From Candidatus Dormiibacterota bacterium (GTDB lineage: Bacteria; Chloroflexota; Dormibacteria; Dormibacterales; Dormibacteraceae): 64,000 nucleotides of DNA. Each line of letters begins with the position of its first letter. The first letter of the stretch is position 1. Both the position numbers and the translations under genes were made by a program. The stretch spans positions 1-64,000 of the forward strand of contig PNAG01000012.1 of assembly GCA_003169845.1 (NCBI GenBank), given 5' to 3'. This document shows, in pieces, positions 35,861 through 44,723 of the stretch. The notes beneath the pieces are model-generated. The model saw only the letters and a program-made list of their open reading frames with translations, did no database searches and was not told the origin of the DNA.

Positions 35861-36922
35861 TCAGAATGGCGATCGTTCGTCGAAGTCCTTTCCCAGGTCG
35901 CCCTTGTCCAGGTGGACGTAGCGCATGACCATCACGTACGTCGTGTGGCCCAGGATCCGGCGTAGACGCTCCATCTCTCCCCCACGCCGCAGATACTCGG
36001 TGGCGAAGGTGTGGCGGAAGCGGTGGGCGTGGAGCGGAAAGCCGACCTTGGCCCGGATCCGCTGCAGCATGTTGCACGCTGTTTGGACCATCAGCGGGTG
36101 CCCGTTCCTCTGCACGAGGAGGTTGGTCGCCTTTGTCTCCGGTCGGTACCGGTTGACATAGCGGATGATCTCCCGGCGCAGGCGCTGGGTGGCCGGCACG
36201 CGGCGGAACTTGGCCCCCTTCCCCCTCTTGATCTTCAGGAACATGCCCTCGCCATCATCCTCAAGGTCTTCAAGCTCGAGGTTGACGAGCTCGCCAACTC
36301 GGACGCCGGTGCCGAGCAGGATCCGGACCGCCAGCTGCGGCCAGCCGGCGGGGGCGACGCTGAAGATCGCGCTCACCTGGTCCTCGGTGTAGGTCGACAT
36401 CTCCTTCAGCGCCACCTTTGGCGGGCGGACCCGGAGCAGGGTGCGGTCGACCGGGTACTCCTCACGCAGACACCAGTTCGCGAAGGTGCGGATGACCTGG
36501 AAGAAGCCGTGGATGGTGTTGTCGGAGAGCCCGCGCTCCTGCTGCTCGGCAAGGAAGCGCTTGAGCTCGAAGGCGGTAAGCGCCTCCAGGTTCACGACGC
36601 CGTCGGCACGGAAGTACCAGTCCAGCTTTTGCTCATACCACTTGATGGTTCGCGGGCTGCGGCCCATCACCTTCAGTTCCAGCAGCCACTCGCGGATCAA
36701 CGGCTTCAGCGGATGCAGTCCACCGAGGGGTCTGACTCTGTCCCTTGCCACATCGCCATCGATCGCGACCGCGGCCGTCGCACCCGGTGGTGGCGCCACC
36801 TTGGGCGGGCGCCCGGGATGGCGCTGCTCAAGCCCCAGAGGAGGCATAACGGTTTGCGAAAACCAATACGGTTTTGCGGTTTTTTCCACAGCTTTGACCC
36901 TCCATCGCCCCTTTCTGAGCAC
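35861..36922 (-). CDS. int: Tyrosine recombinase/integrase of the island
   Basis: This 353-aa site-specific recombinase has the SAM-like core-binding domain (PLIREWLLELKVMGRSPRTI) and a catalytic domain with R in LGTGVRVGELVNLELEDL, H-x-x-R in HAHRFRHTFATEYLR, and the ILGHTTYVMVMRYVH segment with the second H and the nucleophilic Y. All R-H-R-H-Y residues are present, so it should be active. It lies 92 bp inside the intact tRNA-Ser, reading away from it, and would catalyse integration and excision at the anticodon-loop cores. Confidence 0.92.
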   Translation of the reverse strand: MLRKGRWRVKAVEKTAKPYWFSQTVMPPLGLEQRHPGRPPKVAPPPGATAAVAIDGDVARDRVRPLGGLHPLKPLIREWLLELKVMGRSPRTIKWYEQKLDWYFRADGVVNLEALTAFELKRFLAEQQERGLSDNTIHGFFQVIRTFANWCLREEYPVDRTLLRVRPPKVALKEMSTYTEDQVSAIFSVAPAGWPQLAVRILLGTGVRVGELVNLELEDLEDDGEGMFLKIKRGKGAKFRRVPATQRLRREIIRYVNRYRPETKATNLLVQRNGHPLMVQTACNMLQRIRAKVGFPLHAHRFRHTFATEYLRRGGEMERLRRILGHTTYVMVMRYVHLDKGDLGKDFDERSPF

Positions 36923-36952
36923 CCGCCATACAGGTGCCCGAAAACGACGAAA

Positions 36953-36970
36953 ACCGGCCTTTCGGCCGGT
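36953..36970 (-). terminator. Rho-independent terminator downstream of tRNA-Ser
   Basis: The palindrome ACCGGCC-TTTC-GGCCGGT (7-bp stem, 4-nt loop) is followed on the minus strand by TTTTCGTCGTTTT. It would end tRNA-Ser transcription before the integrase gene, whose start is 31 bp further on. Confidence 0.75.
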
Positions 36971-37013
36971 CTTCTGAATTCAGATTACGAGGAGGGGCCC
37001 CTCCCAGAAAGTG

Positions 37014-37106
37014 TGGCGGAGAGGGAGAGATTTGAACTCTCGATGGGCCAGTGACCCATAACGGTTTTCGAGACCGTCGCCTTCAACCGGACTCGGCCAC
37101 CTCTCC
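37014..37106 (-). tRNA. tRNA-Ser (anticodon CGA)
   Basis: The minus strand reads GGAGAGGTGGCCGAGTCCGG at the 5' end and CTCTCCGCCA at the 3' end, so CCA is encoded. The anticodon stem-loop is ACGGT-CTCGAAA-ACCGT with anticodon CGA. A long variable arm (ATGGG/CCCAT stem) is present, as expected for class II tRNA-Ser, and the T-arm contains GTTCAAATC. The 3' half was probably supplied by the island on integration, since the displaced half at 8537 has a different variable arm. Confidence 0.95.
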
Positions 37107-37152
37107 GGAGCGCTTGTGAGCATATATATCCCGCGCTCGCCGGGGGGTTAGA

Positions 37153-37231
37153 TGGCGGTCCCGACCGGATTCGAACCGGCGTTCTCGGCCTTGACAGGGC
37201 CGCGTGTTTGGCCAGGCTACACCACGGGACC
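37153..37231 (-). tRNA. tRNA-Asp (anticodon GTC)
   Basis: The minus strand reads GGTCCCGTGGTGTAGCCTGG at the 5' end with an encoded CCA after CGGGACCG. The anticodon stem-loop CGGCC-CTGTCAA-GGCCG gives anticodon GTC, and the T-arm has GGTTCGAATCC. It lies 47 bp upstream of tRNA-Ser on the same strand, so the two may be co-transcribed. Confidence 0.95.
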
Positions 37232-37298
37232 GACAGCGGCTAAGTCTACCAATCGACTGGACTAAGCCCGGTTTGGTTGGGTCCGGCAACCCCATACC

Positions 37299-37304
37299 TA
37301 TAAT
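37299..37304 (+). promoter_or_regulatory. -10 element for a leaderless GTG-initiated gene
   Basis: A perfect TATAAT lies nine nucleotides before the GTG at 37314, and there is no Shine-Dalgarno sequence. Transcription would begin at or next to the start codon. A weak -35 (TTGGGT at 37277-37282, 16-bp spacing) is visible. Confidence 0.7.
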
Positions 37305-37313
37305 TCGTTCGGC

Positions 37314-38594
37314 GTGGCAGACAACGATCGGGCAGGCGGAGGATCGCCGGACGAGCTCCGGAAGCGGTTCCAGATCCTGGAACGCGTAGCGATCTTCTTC
37401 ACGCTCCCTGACAACATCCTCCACGCGTTGGCGCGCCGGCTCGCCCCGGCTTCGGCCTCGAAGGGGTCCGTGATCGTCCACCAGGGCGACCCCGGCGACA
37501 CCATGTTCGTGGTCGAATCGGGCCGATGCGAGGTTTTCGTCGAGGAATCGCCGGGCCATACGATCACCATCGCGCTGATGGGCCCCGACGACTTCTTCGG
37601 CGAGATGGCCTTGATCTCTGAAGAAACGCGCACCGCGAGCGTCCGCGCGCTCGAGGACTGCAAGCTGCTCACCCTCGACCGCAAGACCCTCTACGAGACG
37701 CTGCCGGCCGACTCGGACGCGATCATCGAGCTCACCAAGCTGGTCGAGCAGCGCAAGGACACGCTTCCGAACCTGATCGCCCGGGCACGCATGGTCGCCC
37801 CCGAGCAGGCCGCGACCACCGTCGCCGTGTACTCGCCGAAGGGTGGCTCGGGCCGCACCACGATCGCGGTCAACCTGGCGGCAGCCCTGGGCAAGCGGTT
37901 CCCGGGCGAGGTCCTCCTGGTCGACCTCGCGCTGCCGTACAACCACGCCGCGCTGATCTCATACCTGACCCCGACCGGCTGCCTCGCGGCCGCCAGCCAG
38001 GTCCCCCCAGCCAACTTCGAAGAGGCGGTGCTGGGCGCGATCCTCCACCACCCGGGCGGCATGATGCTGCTGCCGGGCGTGCTGCGTGCCGAGCAGGCAG
38101 ACCTCATCACGGTGGACCTGGTCAACCGCGCCATGGGCATCCTGGTCAACGCGTTCCGCTACATCGTGTTCGACCTCGGCGTCGCGTTCACCGACATCGT
38201 GATCAGCGTCCTCGACCACTCGCAGCGCGTGCTGGTGCTGGTCACGCCCGAGCTGTCATCCCTCAAGGACGTGGGCGAGCTGTTGAACATCTTCACCAAC
38301 GTGCTGAACATCGTTCCGGGCCGGGTCATCCTCTCCCTCAACAACAAGGTGCCGAAGTCGGTGGTGAGCAAGGAGGACGTCGTTCGTACGCTCAAGCAGG
38401 AGCTGGCGGTGGAGATCGACTTTGACGGGACGAAGCCGGACGAGGCGGCGGTCAAGGGCGAGATCCTGGTGCTGACGGACCCCAAGAGCGCGATCTCGCG
38501 AGGCGCTGAGCAGCTGGCCCAGCTGATCGCCGGCGCGTCCGCCGCCCCAGAGGCAAAGACCGCCAAGCGGGGGTTCAAGCTCGGACGGGGGTAG
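37314..38594 (+). CDS. Cyclic-nucleotide-binding domain fused to MinD/CpaE-like ATPase
   Basis: Residues 15-130 form a cNMP-binding domain (ASKGSVIVHQGDPGDTMFVV, FFGEMALISEETRTASVRA, the phosphate-binding cassette). Residues 165-400 form a ParA/MinD-class P-loop ATPase with deviant Walker A (YSPKGGSGRTTIAVNLAAAL) and the D-x-A-x-P switch (VLLVDLALPYNHA), closest to CpaE/TadZ localisation ATPases. The fusion suggests a polarity or pilus-assembly factor controlled by a cyclic nucleotide. The TMFVVESGRCEVFVEE stretch and the RTAS motif suggest real ligand binding. Initiation is probably leaderless. No pilus genes are adjacent. Confidence 0.82.
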   Translation: MADNDRAGGGSPDELRKRFQILERVAIFFTLPDNILHALARRLAPASASKGSVIVHQGDPGDTMFVVESGRCEVFVEESPGHTITIALMGPDDFFGEMALISEETRTASVRALEDCKLLTLDRKTLYETLPADSDAIIELTKLVEQRKDTLPNLIARARMVAPEQAATTVAVYSPKGGSGRTTIAVNLAAALGKRFPGEVLLVDLALPYNHAALISYLTPTGCLAAASQVPPANFEEAVLGAILHHPGGMMLLPGVLRAEQADLITVDLVNRAMGILVNAFRYIVFDLGVAFTDIVISVLDHSQRVLVLVTPELSSLKDVGELLNIFTNVLNIVPGRVILSLNNKVPKSVVSKEDVVRTLKQELAVEIDFDGTKPDEAAVKGEILVLTDPKSAISRGAEQLAQLIAGASAAPEAKTAKRGFKLGRG

Positions 38595-38612
38595 CGGCGG
38601 ATCAAGCTTAAG

Positions 38613-38696
38613 CCCCTCACCCTAGCCCTCTCCCCGATGGGGAGAGGGGAATGCTGCTCAAGCCCTTCTCTTTGGCCCTCTCCCCGATGGGGAGGG
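38613..38696. repeat. Two copies of the interspersed CCTCACCC hairpin repeat
   Basis: The first copy (38613-38649) reads CCCCTCACCCTAGCCCTCTC and continues with CCCGATGGGGAGAGGGG, a near-perfect hairpin. A second, degenerate copy lies at 38662-38696. They separate the CNB-ATPase gene from the erpA-like gene; the erpA -10 element starts 17 bp further on. Confidence 0.85.
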
Positions 38697-38725
38697 AATG
38701 CATCTGCCGTGGTAACATCCCAAAC

Positions 38726-39109
38726 GTGATCGAACAAGAAGCTGCCGTCTCACTCACCCCCGAAGCTCAGTCTCACCTCAAGGAACTGCTCGCCAAGGAA
38801 GGCAACCCACAGCTGGCGCTTCGCATCTTCGTCAGCGGTGGAGGTTGCTCGGGCATGCAGTACGGCATGGCATTCGACGACAACCGCCGCCCGGACGACG
38901 TCGTGATCGAGCAGGACGGTGTCCAGATGATCGTCGACGACTTCAGCGCCCCCTACATCCGGGGCTCGCAGATCGACTACGTCGATAGCCTGATGGGCGC
39001 CGGCTTCACGGTCCACAACCCGAACGCCGTGCACTCGTGCTCGTGCGGCACCTCGTTCGACACCGGCGACGACGCCGGAGGCGCCAAAGCCTGCGGGTGC
39101 GGTCACTAA
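38726..39109 (+). CDS. erpA: A-type iron-sulfur cluster carrier (HesB/IscA/ErpA family)
   Basis: The 127-aa protein has the three conserved cysteines of A-type Fe-S carriers: one in VSGGGCSGMQYGMAF and two in NPNAVHSCSCGTSFD. It delivers Fe-S clusters to apo-proteins. The GTG at 38726 gives the canonical N-terminus (VSLTPEAQSHLKELLAKEG); an ATG at 38651 would translate through the hairpin repeat and is rejected. TAACAT at 38713-38718 lies seven bases before the GTG with no ribosome site, suggesting a leaderless mRNA. The C-terminal extension ends in ACGCGH, adding further cysteines. Confidence 0.88.
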   Translation: MIEQEAAVSLTPEAQSHLKELLAKEGNPQLALRIFVSGGGCSGMQYGMAFDDNRRPDDVVIEQDGVQMIVDDFSAPYIRGSQIDYVDSLMGAGFTVHNPNAVHSCSCGTSFDTGDDAGGAKACGCGH

Positions 39110-39131
39110 CCTTCTAAAGAAATCCCAACCT

Positions 39132-39163
39132 AGGCGCCGGTACCCCCGGCGCCTTATCTTTTT
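39132..39163 (+). terminator. Rho-independent terminator after the erpA-like gene
   Basis: The inverted repeat AGGCGCCGG-TACC-CCGGCGCCT (39132-39154, one extra C) is followed by TATCTTTTT. It lies 23 bp downstream of the stop codon. Confidence 0.8.
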
Positions 39164-39171
39164 CTAAGGCA

Positions 39172-39678
39172 ATGCTCAGCTCCAGGCGCCTGCGCGAGAT
39201 CGTGCTGCTGACCCTGGGCGTGATCACGCCCGTCGGCATCCTCGCGGTCAACGCATCCGCCTTCGTCATGGTCCATCTCACGCAGTTCCGCATCGGGATC
39301 GCAGGGTGCGCGCTTGTGAGCGGCCTGGTGCTGAACGGGCTGACCGCGTGGTGGCTGCTGCGGCTTGCGAACCGCACCGCTCCACCGCTCTACCGCGAGT
39401 ACCGCTGGTACGCGATCGGCGTCGCGACCCTGATCGTGCTGCTCACCGCGGCGGGCGGCGGCTACCTGACGTACCTCGGACTGCGCGACCCAAAGCGCCT
39501 GCCCGACGTGCTTTCGGTTTTCGTCGCCAGCTTCATGATCCTGCTCCCGTTCGCGGTCACGATCGCCGCGCGACGGATGGCGGGCCTGGGCGGGATCATC
39601 CCGGTCGATGAACCGGCCGGAAAAGAAAGAAGCCCCTCGCCAAAGCGAGGGGCTTCTTCTCTGGGCAGAAGAACCTAA
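39172..39678 (+). CDS. Small integral membrane protein
   Basis: The 168-aa protein has about four hydrophobic segments (IVLLTLGVITPVGILAVNAS, FRIGIAGCALVSGLVLNGLT, WYAIGVATLIVLLTAAGGGY, VFVASFMILLPFAVTIAAR) and no recognised family. The last 15 codons run through a 14-bp hairpin that looks like a bidirectional terminator, so the C-terminus (KERSPSPKRGASSLGRRT) is likely non-functional sequence or the transcript ends inside the frame. A Shine-Dalgarno site is not obvious. It converges on groEL. Confidence 0.6.
   Translation: MLSSRRLREIVLLTLGVITPVGILAVNASAFVMVHLTQFRIGIAGCALVSGLVLNGLTAWWLLRLANRTAPPLYREYRWYAIGVATLIVLLTAAGGGYLTYLGLRDPKRLPDVLSVFVASFMILLPFAVTIAARRMAGLGGIIPVDEPAGKERSPSPKRGASSLGRRT
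39627..39658. terminator. Bidirectional terminator hairpin between groEL and the membrane protein gene
   Basis: AAGAAGCCCCTCGC pairs with GCGAGGGGCTTCTT around a CAAA loop, a 14-bp perfect stem. The minus-strand side is followed by TTTCTTTT, suiting groEL termination 104 bp after its stop. The plus side is inside the last codons of the membrane protein frame. Confidence 0.8.
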
Positions 39679-39693
39679 GCGGTACTTCTTTCT

Positions 39694-39735
39694 CGCCCCT
39701 CTCCCTAGCCCTCTCCCCTGAACGGGGGGAGGGGA
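39694..39735. repeat. Interspersed hairpin repeat, variant copy
   Basis: CTAGCCCTCTCCCC-TGAAC-GGGGGGAGGGG is a variant of the repeat with a longer loop. It lies between the convergent membrane protein gene and groEL. Confidence 0.75.
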
Positions 39736-39761
39736 TTGGGGGACTTTCTTCCTTTACCTAC

Positions 39762-41384
<1,623 letters not shown>

Positions 41385-41424
41385 ATAAATCCCTCTTCTT
41401 GTTTGTTACCGATTACTGCTTGTT

Positions 41425-41727
41425 TTACTTTTTGCCGTTCGATGAGACGACGGCGAGAACGTCCTTCTCCGAGACGATCAGGTACTCGATCTCGTCGTGC
41501 TTGAATTCGTTGCCGGCGTACTTGGCGTAAAGCACCTTGTCGCCGACCTTGAGCTCCATCGGCACCTTGGTGCCGTTGTCCAGGATTCTTCCCGTGCCCA
41601 CTGCCTCGACGATGCCCTCCTGGGGCTTCTCCTTGGCGGTGTCGGGAAGAACGATCCCGCTCTTGGTTTTCTCTTCTTTTTCGACCGGCTTGACCACGAC
41701 GCGGTCGCCTAACGGTCTCAGATTCAT
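41425..41727 (-). CDS. groS: Co-chaperonin GroES
   Basis: The 100-aa lid protein of the chaperonin starts at [20 protein letters not shown] with a GAGGAGGG ribosome site; an in-frame ATG 13 codons upstream is rejected because that stretch contains the ribosome site. The mobile loop ([20 protein letters not shown]) and the [12 protein letters not shown] core are complete. It is the first gene of the groES-groEL operon and is preceded by two HrcA-type operators. Confidence 0.97.
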   Translation of the reverse strand: MNLRPLGDRVVVKPVEKEEKTKSGIVLPDTAKEKPQEGIVEAVGTGRILDNGTKVPMELKVGDKVLYAKYAGNEFKHDEIEYLIVSEKDVLAVVSSNGKK

Positions 41728-41752
41728 GTGCGCCCTCCTCAGCAGATTGTGA

Positions 41753-41803
41753 TTAGCACTCCCCACGCCCGAGCGCTTAGCACTCAGGGGGGTCGACTGC
41801 TAA
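41753..41803 (-). promoter_or_regulatory. Two overlapping CIRCE (HrcA) operators
   Basis: TTAGCACTC-N9-GAGCGCTTA (41753-41779) and TTAGCACTC-N9-GACTGCTAA (41777-41803) overlap by three bases. The CIRCE consensus is TTAGCACTC-N9-GAGTGCTAA, so left arms are perfect and right arms have two and one mismatches. HrcA repressor should bind here to control groES-groEL in heat shock. Confidence 0.88.
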
Positions 41804-41829
41804 GTCTACTACCCGCCTGGAGGGAGGTG

Positions 41830-42066
41830 TTAAACCTCCGGTTGGTCCCCGGCGGGCTGCTGCTCGGCCTGGAGGATGAGGTCGCGGGCGGTCTGCGCCT
41901 GCTCGTCGGGGACCAGCACCCGGGCGGCGGTCAGGTTGACCCCGACCCCGTAGGCGTGGTCGCCGAAGACCTCGACCCGGAGGCCGTCGGCCTGGAGGGC
42001 GGCCGCCACCAGGTCGGCCTGGATGCGCTCGCCCCGGAAAACCACTGACCAGCCTCTTACTGCCAC
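41830..42066 (-). CDS. DUF2007-type putative signal-transducing protein
   Basis: The 78-aa protein fits the small DUF2007 fold: W-S-V-V-F-RGERIQADLVAAALQADG followed by LRVEVFGDHA and a final VLVPDEQAQTARDLI. This matches a beta-alpha-beta ligand-binding unit related to GlnB-like folds, with unknown ligand. It sits between groES and tsaD with its own minus-strand start 28 bp downstream of tsaD's stop, so it may be read through from the tsa operon. Confidence 0.75.
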   Translation of the reverse strand: MAVRGWSVVFRGERIQADLVAAALQADGLRVEVFGDHAYGVGVNLTAARVLVPDEQAQTARDLILQAEQQPAGDQPEV

Positions 42067-42094
42067 GCTGGTACCAGCTTAAGGCCCGGGACTC

Positions 42095-43081
42095 TTACCA
42101 CCCTAGGGATGGGTCGACGGTTGACCCCTGGAGGGCTGAGTGATGTCCCGCCGCGGCGATCATGGCTGCGTTGTCCGTGCACAGCTCCAGCGGTGGCATG
42201 GTCAGCCGGGCCCGGTTCCCCACTACCTCGGCCGCTCGCTTGCGCAGCAGCGTGTTCGCGGCGACCCCTCCGGACACGACCACTTCCGGGTAGGGATGGT
42301 CTCTGAGGGCTTGGTCCAGCTTTTCGAGCAACGACTCGACGACCGAGCGCTCGAAGGCGGCCGCCAGGTCGGCTCTGTCTCGCTCGCTGACCGTTTCCCC
42401 GAGGTCGCGGAGGCGGTACAGGAGCGCGGTCTTCAACCCGCTGAAGCTGTACTCGAGGCCTGGAAGGGAGGGTTGAGGCAGCGGCTGCCGGCGCGCGTCG
42501 CCGGTCCGGGCCAGCCGGTCCAGAGCCGGTCCGCCGGGGTAGCCGAGGCCCAGCATGCGAGCCGCCTTGTCGAACGCCTCCCCGGCCGCGTCATCCCGCG
42601 TCCGGCCGATCACCTCGAACCGGCCGTGCTCCGGCATGCGGACCAGGTCGGAATGGGCGCCGCTGACGACCAGGCCGAGCAGCGGAGGTTCCAGCTCGGG
42701 ACGCGCGAGCATCGCGGCGTAGATGTGTCCCCAGAGGTGGTTGACGCCGGTGAGCGGCGTGGACCACGCGGCCGCCAGCCCCTCCCCCACGCCGACCCCG
42801 ACGAGGAGGCAGCCGGCCAGGCCGGGGCCTCGCGTGACGGCGATCAGGTCGATGTCGGCGGGTTGGGCGCGGGCGCCTTCCAGCGCGAGGTCGAGAAGCT
42901 GGGGCAGGCGCTCGAGGTGGTCGCGGGCCGCCAGCTCCGGCACCACTCCGCCGAATCCCTTGTGCAGGTCGACCTGGGAGTGGATGACGTTGCTCAGAAT
43001 GCGACGGCCATCTTCCACCACCGCGACTGAGGTCTCGTCGCAGCTCGTTTCTATGCCAAGTGTGAGCCCATGGGATTGCAT
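42095..43081 (-). CDS. tsaD: tRNA N6-adenosine threonylcarbamoyltransferase TsaD
   Basis: TsaD transfers threonylcarbamoyl from TC-AMP to A37 of ANN-decoding tRNAs. The 328-aa protein has the ASKHA ATPase start LGIETSCDETSVAVVEDG, the metal site H-x-x-x-H in GVNHLWGHIYAAML, and VVSGGVAANTLLRKR. The start at 43081 follows the family; an upstream ATG at 43096 falls next to the hairpin repeat. It is the last gene of the series thiE-thiL-tsaE-tsaB-rimI-tsaD, which holds all three bacterial partners for the final t6A step. Confidence 0.95.
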   Translation of the reverse strand: MQSHGLTLGIETSCDETSVAVVEDGRRILSNVIHSQVDLHKGFGGVVPELAARDHLERLPQLLDLALEGARAQPADIDLIAVTRGPGLAGCLLVGVGVGEGLAAAWSTPLTGVNHLWGHIYAAMLARPELEPPLLGLVVSGAHSDLVRMPEHGRFEVIGRTRDDAAGEAFDKAARMLGLGYPGGPALDRLARTGDARRQPLPQPSLPGLEYSFSGLKTALLYRLRDLGETVSERDRADLAAAFERSVVESLLEKLDQALRDHPYPEVVVSGGVAANTLLRKRAAEVVGNRARLTMPPLELCTDNAAMIAAAGHHSALQGSTVDPSLGW

Positions 43082-43088
43082 GTTTAGG

Positions 43089-43125
43089 CCCCTCACCCTA
43101 GCCCTCTCCCCGAAGGGGAGAGGGG
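43089..43125. repeat. Interspersed hairpin repeat between rimI and tsaD
   Basis: CCCCTCACCCTAGCCCTCTC continues as CCCGAAGGGGAGAGGGG, a 10-bp stem. It fills the 45-bp gap between the end of rimI and the start of tsaD within the operon. Confidence 0.85.
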
Positions 43126-43126
43126 A

Positions 43127-43735
43127 TTACTGGTCGCCCTTGGTTATGAGGTCTCTTCGTAGGCCTCGGACGTCTGCTTCGATGCGCTCCAGATTCGTTT
43201 CGTAGGCGCGGCGGAAGCGGGGGCTGTGGATGGAGTCCGACCACATGACGATCGCGTCCTCGCCGTTGTCGGTGTAGTAACCCTTGCGGCGCCCGATGAC
43301 CTTGAAGCTGAAGCCTTCGTACATGCGCTGCGCGTTCTCGTTGGTCGTGCGCACCTCGAGAGTCACCCACTTCGCTCCCATGTCGTAAGCCGCCTGCACG
43401 AGGCCCGCGAAGAGGACGCGGCCGTAACCGTGATGCTGGAGGTCCTGGCGAACGCCGATCGTCGTCACGTGGGCCTCGTCGTACATGCGCCACATGCCGC
43501 CATAACCGATGATCGTGGGGTCGAGCTCGGACGACTTGTAGCCCGAGGGTGTTTCGACCAGCCCTTCCTGACGGAGCACCATGTAGTGGGCGCTGGCGCG
43601 GGAGGCGAGCTCGCGATAGTAGGCATTGCGCGGCCACGGCGTCGCGAAGATGTCGCGTTCGATCTCCTGGACCGTCGCCACGTCGGCCTCGCGCATCAGC
43701 TCCAGAGCCAGCTGCTGGCGGAGTTGAACCATCAC
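43127..43735 (-). CDS. rimI: GNAT N-acetyltransferase, RimI-like
   Basis: This 202-aa GNAT protein sits between tsaB and tsaD, the standard place for RimI, which acetylates the N-terminal alanine of ribosomal protein S18. The acetyl-CoA motif is visible as VRQDLQHHGYGRVLFAGLVQ, with W/T-L-E-VRTTNENAQRMYEGFSF downstream and the RDIFATPWPRNAY N-terminal segment characteristic of RimI. It is about 40-50 residues longer than typical RimI at the C-terminus (WSDSIHSPRFRRAYETNLER). It overlaps tsaB by 4 nt. Confidence 0.85.
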   Translation of the reverse strand: MMVQLRQQLALELMREADVATVQEIERDIFATPWPRNAYYRELASRASAHYMVLRQEGLVETPSGYKSSELDPTIIGYGGMWRMYDEAHVTTIGVRQDLQHHGYGRVLFAGLVQAAYDMGAKWVTLEVRTTNENAQRMYEGFSFKVIGRRKGYYTDNGEDAIVMWSDSIHSPRFRRAYETNLERIEADVRGLRRDLITKGDQ

Positions 43736-44313
43736 GCCGTGGGGGCAGAGAACGACTGCATGTACTCGAGTCTGAGACTACCATAGGCAACTTCGCGTGC
43801 TGAACCGAGCTGAATCGCGGCGGCGGCCGCGAAGGATCGCAGCTCGGCGTCCGGCTTGAAAGAAACGCCTGCCGCCTTCAGGGCGGCCTCCGTGGCGGGC
43901 TGCAGCCAGCCGACGGCGGGGAGGTTCTTCGGTAGGCCGTCAGGCTCGGCCAACCCCGGCTCGGAGCCTGGCGCTGAAAAATACACTCGCCCTCGCCCGG
44001 CCTCGGCAACTGACAGCACCGGCTCGTCGCTTCGCGACGCCTGGATCCCAAGCGTCGAGAGGGGAACGAGCGGAATCCTGAGGCCCATCGCCAGGCCAAG
44101 GCCAAAAGACACGCCGACTCGGAGGCCTGTGAAGGATCCGGGCCCGGTCGCCACCGCAACCTTCGTCAGCTCATGACGCGAGGCCATCGCCCGCATGCGA
44201 TCGATCAGATCAGGGCTTCGCGCCGGCATGAGCGACTCCTCGCTTACAGCCCCTGCGCCATCAAGGACCGCGAGTGCGTTCATCGCCGACGACGTGTCGA
44301 TCACCAGGATCAC
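43732..44313 (-). CDS. tsaB: TsaB, t6A biosynthesis dimerisation partner
   Basis: The 193-aa protein has the ASKHA-like N-terminus ILVIDTSSAMNALAVLDGAG, the VAVATGPGSFTGLRVGVSFG segment and the LGLAMGLRIPLVPLSTLG strand-turn typical of TsaB/YeaZ. It lacks a working ATPase site and scaffolds TsaD and TsaE. It overlaps tsaE by 4 nt upstream and rimI by 4 nt downstream, showing translational coupling. Confidence 0.93.
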   Translation of the reverse strand: MILVIDTSSAMNALAVLDGAGAVSEESLMPARSPDLIDRMRAMASRHELTKVAVATGPGSFTGLRVGVSFGLGLAMGLRIPLVPLSTLGIQASRSDEPVLSVAEAGRGRVYFSAPGSEPGLAEPDGLPKNLPAVGWLQPATEAALKAAGVSFKPDAELRSFAAAAAIQLGSAREVAYGSLRLEYMQSFSAPTA

Positions 44314-44723
44314 CGGGAGAGGTCGCGCTTCACGCGGATCATTCGGCGATCGCCCTCCAGGTGCTCGAGCTCCACGAGCGCGGCCTGCCGGGCCTCCATC
44401 CGGTCACCCCACTCGACCACCACCGCTCCCTGATCCAGCAGCTCGTCGAGGCCAAGGCCGGCCAGCTCGGAGGGTTTTTCGATCCGGTAGAGGTCGACAT
44501 GGGCCAGCTGGATGCGTCCGGCGTACACCCGCACCAGCTGAAAAGTGGGGCTGGCGACCGGCGCGGACGATCCCGTGCCGCGCGCCACCCCACGGACAAA
44601 GGTGGTCTTCCCCGCCCCCAGCTCGCCGGTCAGCAGGACCATGTCACCCACGCGCAAGCGCTTCCCTAAGCGCTCCCCGAACGCTTCCGTCTCGGCGGGC
44701 GATCGGGTGATTTCGTCAGGCAA
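44310..44723 (-). CDS. tsaE: TsaE, t6A biosynthesis ATPase
   Basis: TsaE binds ATP and drives turnover of the TsaBD complex. Walker A is VLLTGELGAGKTTFVRGVAR and a Walker B-like LAHVDLYRI follows, with VVVEWGDRM near the end. I start at the TTG at 44723 (137 aa; PDEITRSPAETEAFGERLG), which overlaps thiL by 8 nt; an ATG at 44765 would add 14 residues inside thiL. It is between thiL and tsaB. Confidence 0.92.
   Translation of the reverse strand: MPDEITRSPAETEAFGERLGKRLRVGDMVLLTGELGAGKTTFVRGVARGTGSSAPVASPTFQLVRVYAGRIQLAHVDLYRIEKPSELAGLGLDELLDQGAVVVEWGDRMEARQAALVELEHLEGDRRMIRVKRDLSR

Larger units (their letters stand above)
8581..37072. mobile_element. Integrated genomic island (defence island) at tRNA-Ser(CGA)
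   Basis: The island is bounded by 15-bp identical cores in the anticodon-loop region of a tRNA-Ser 3' fragment (8581-8595) and of the intact tRNA-Ser (37058-37072). A tyrosine recombinase gene lies just inside the intact-tRNA end, the standard arrangement for integrase islands. Its length is about 28.5 kb. The cargo includes a type I restriction system, a CBASS-like operon, an AbiE pair, a PIN-like pair, an unrecognised PLD-nuclease pair, a VirD4-like ATPase, a replication-relaxation protein and a DnaN paralogue. No relaxase or conjugation pore genes are seen, so it is likely mobilised in trans or decayed. Confidence 0.85.
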
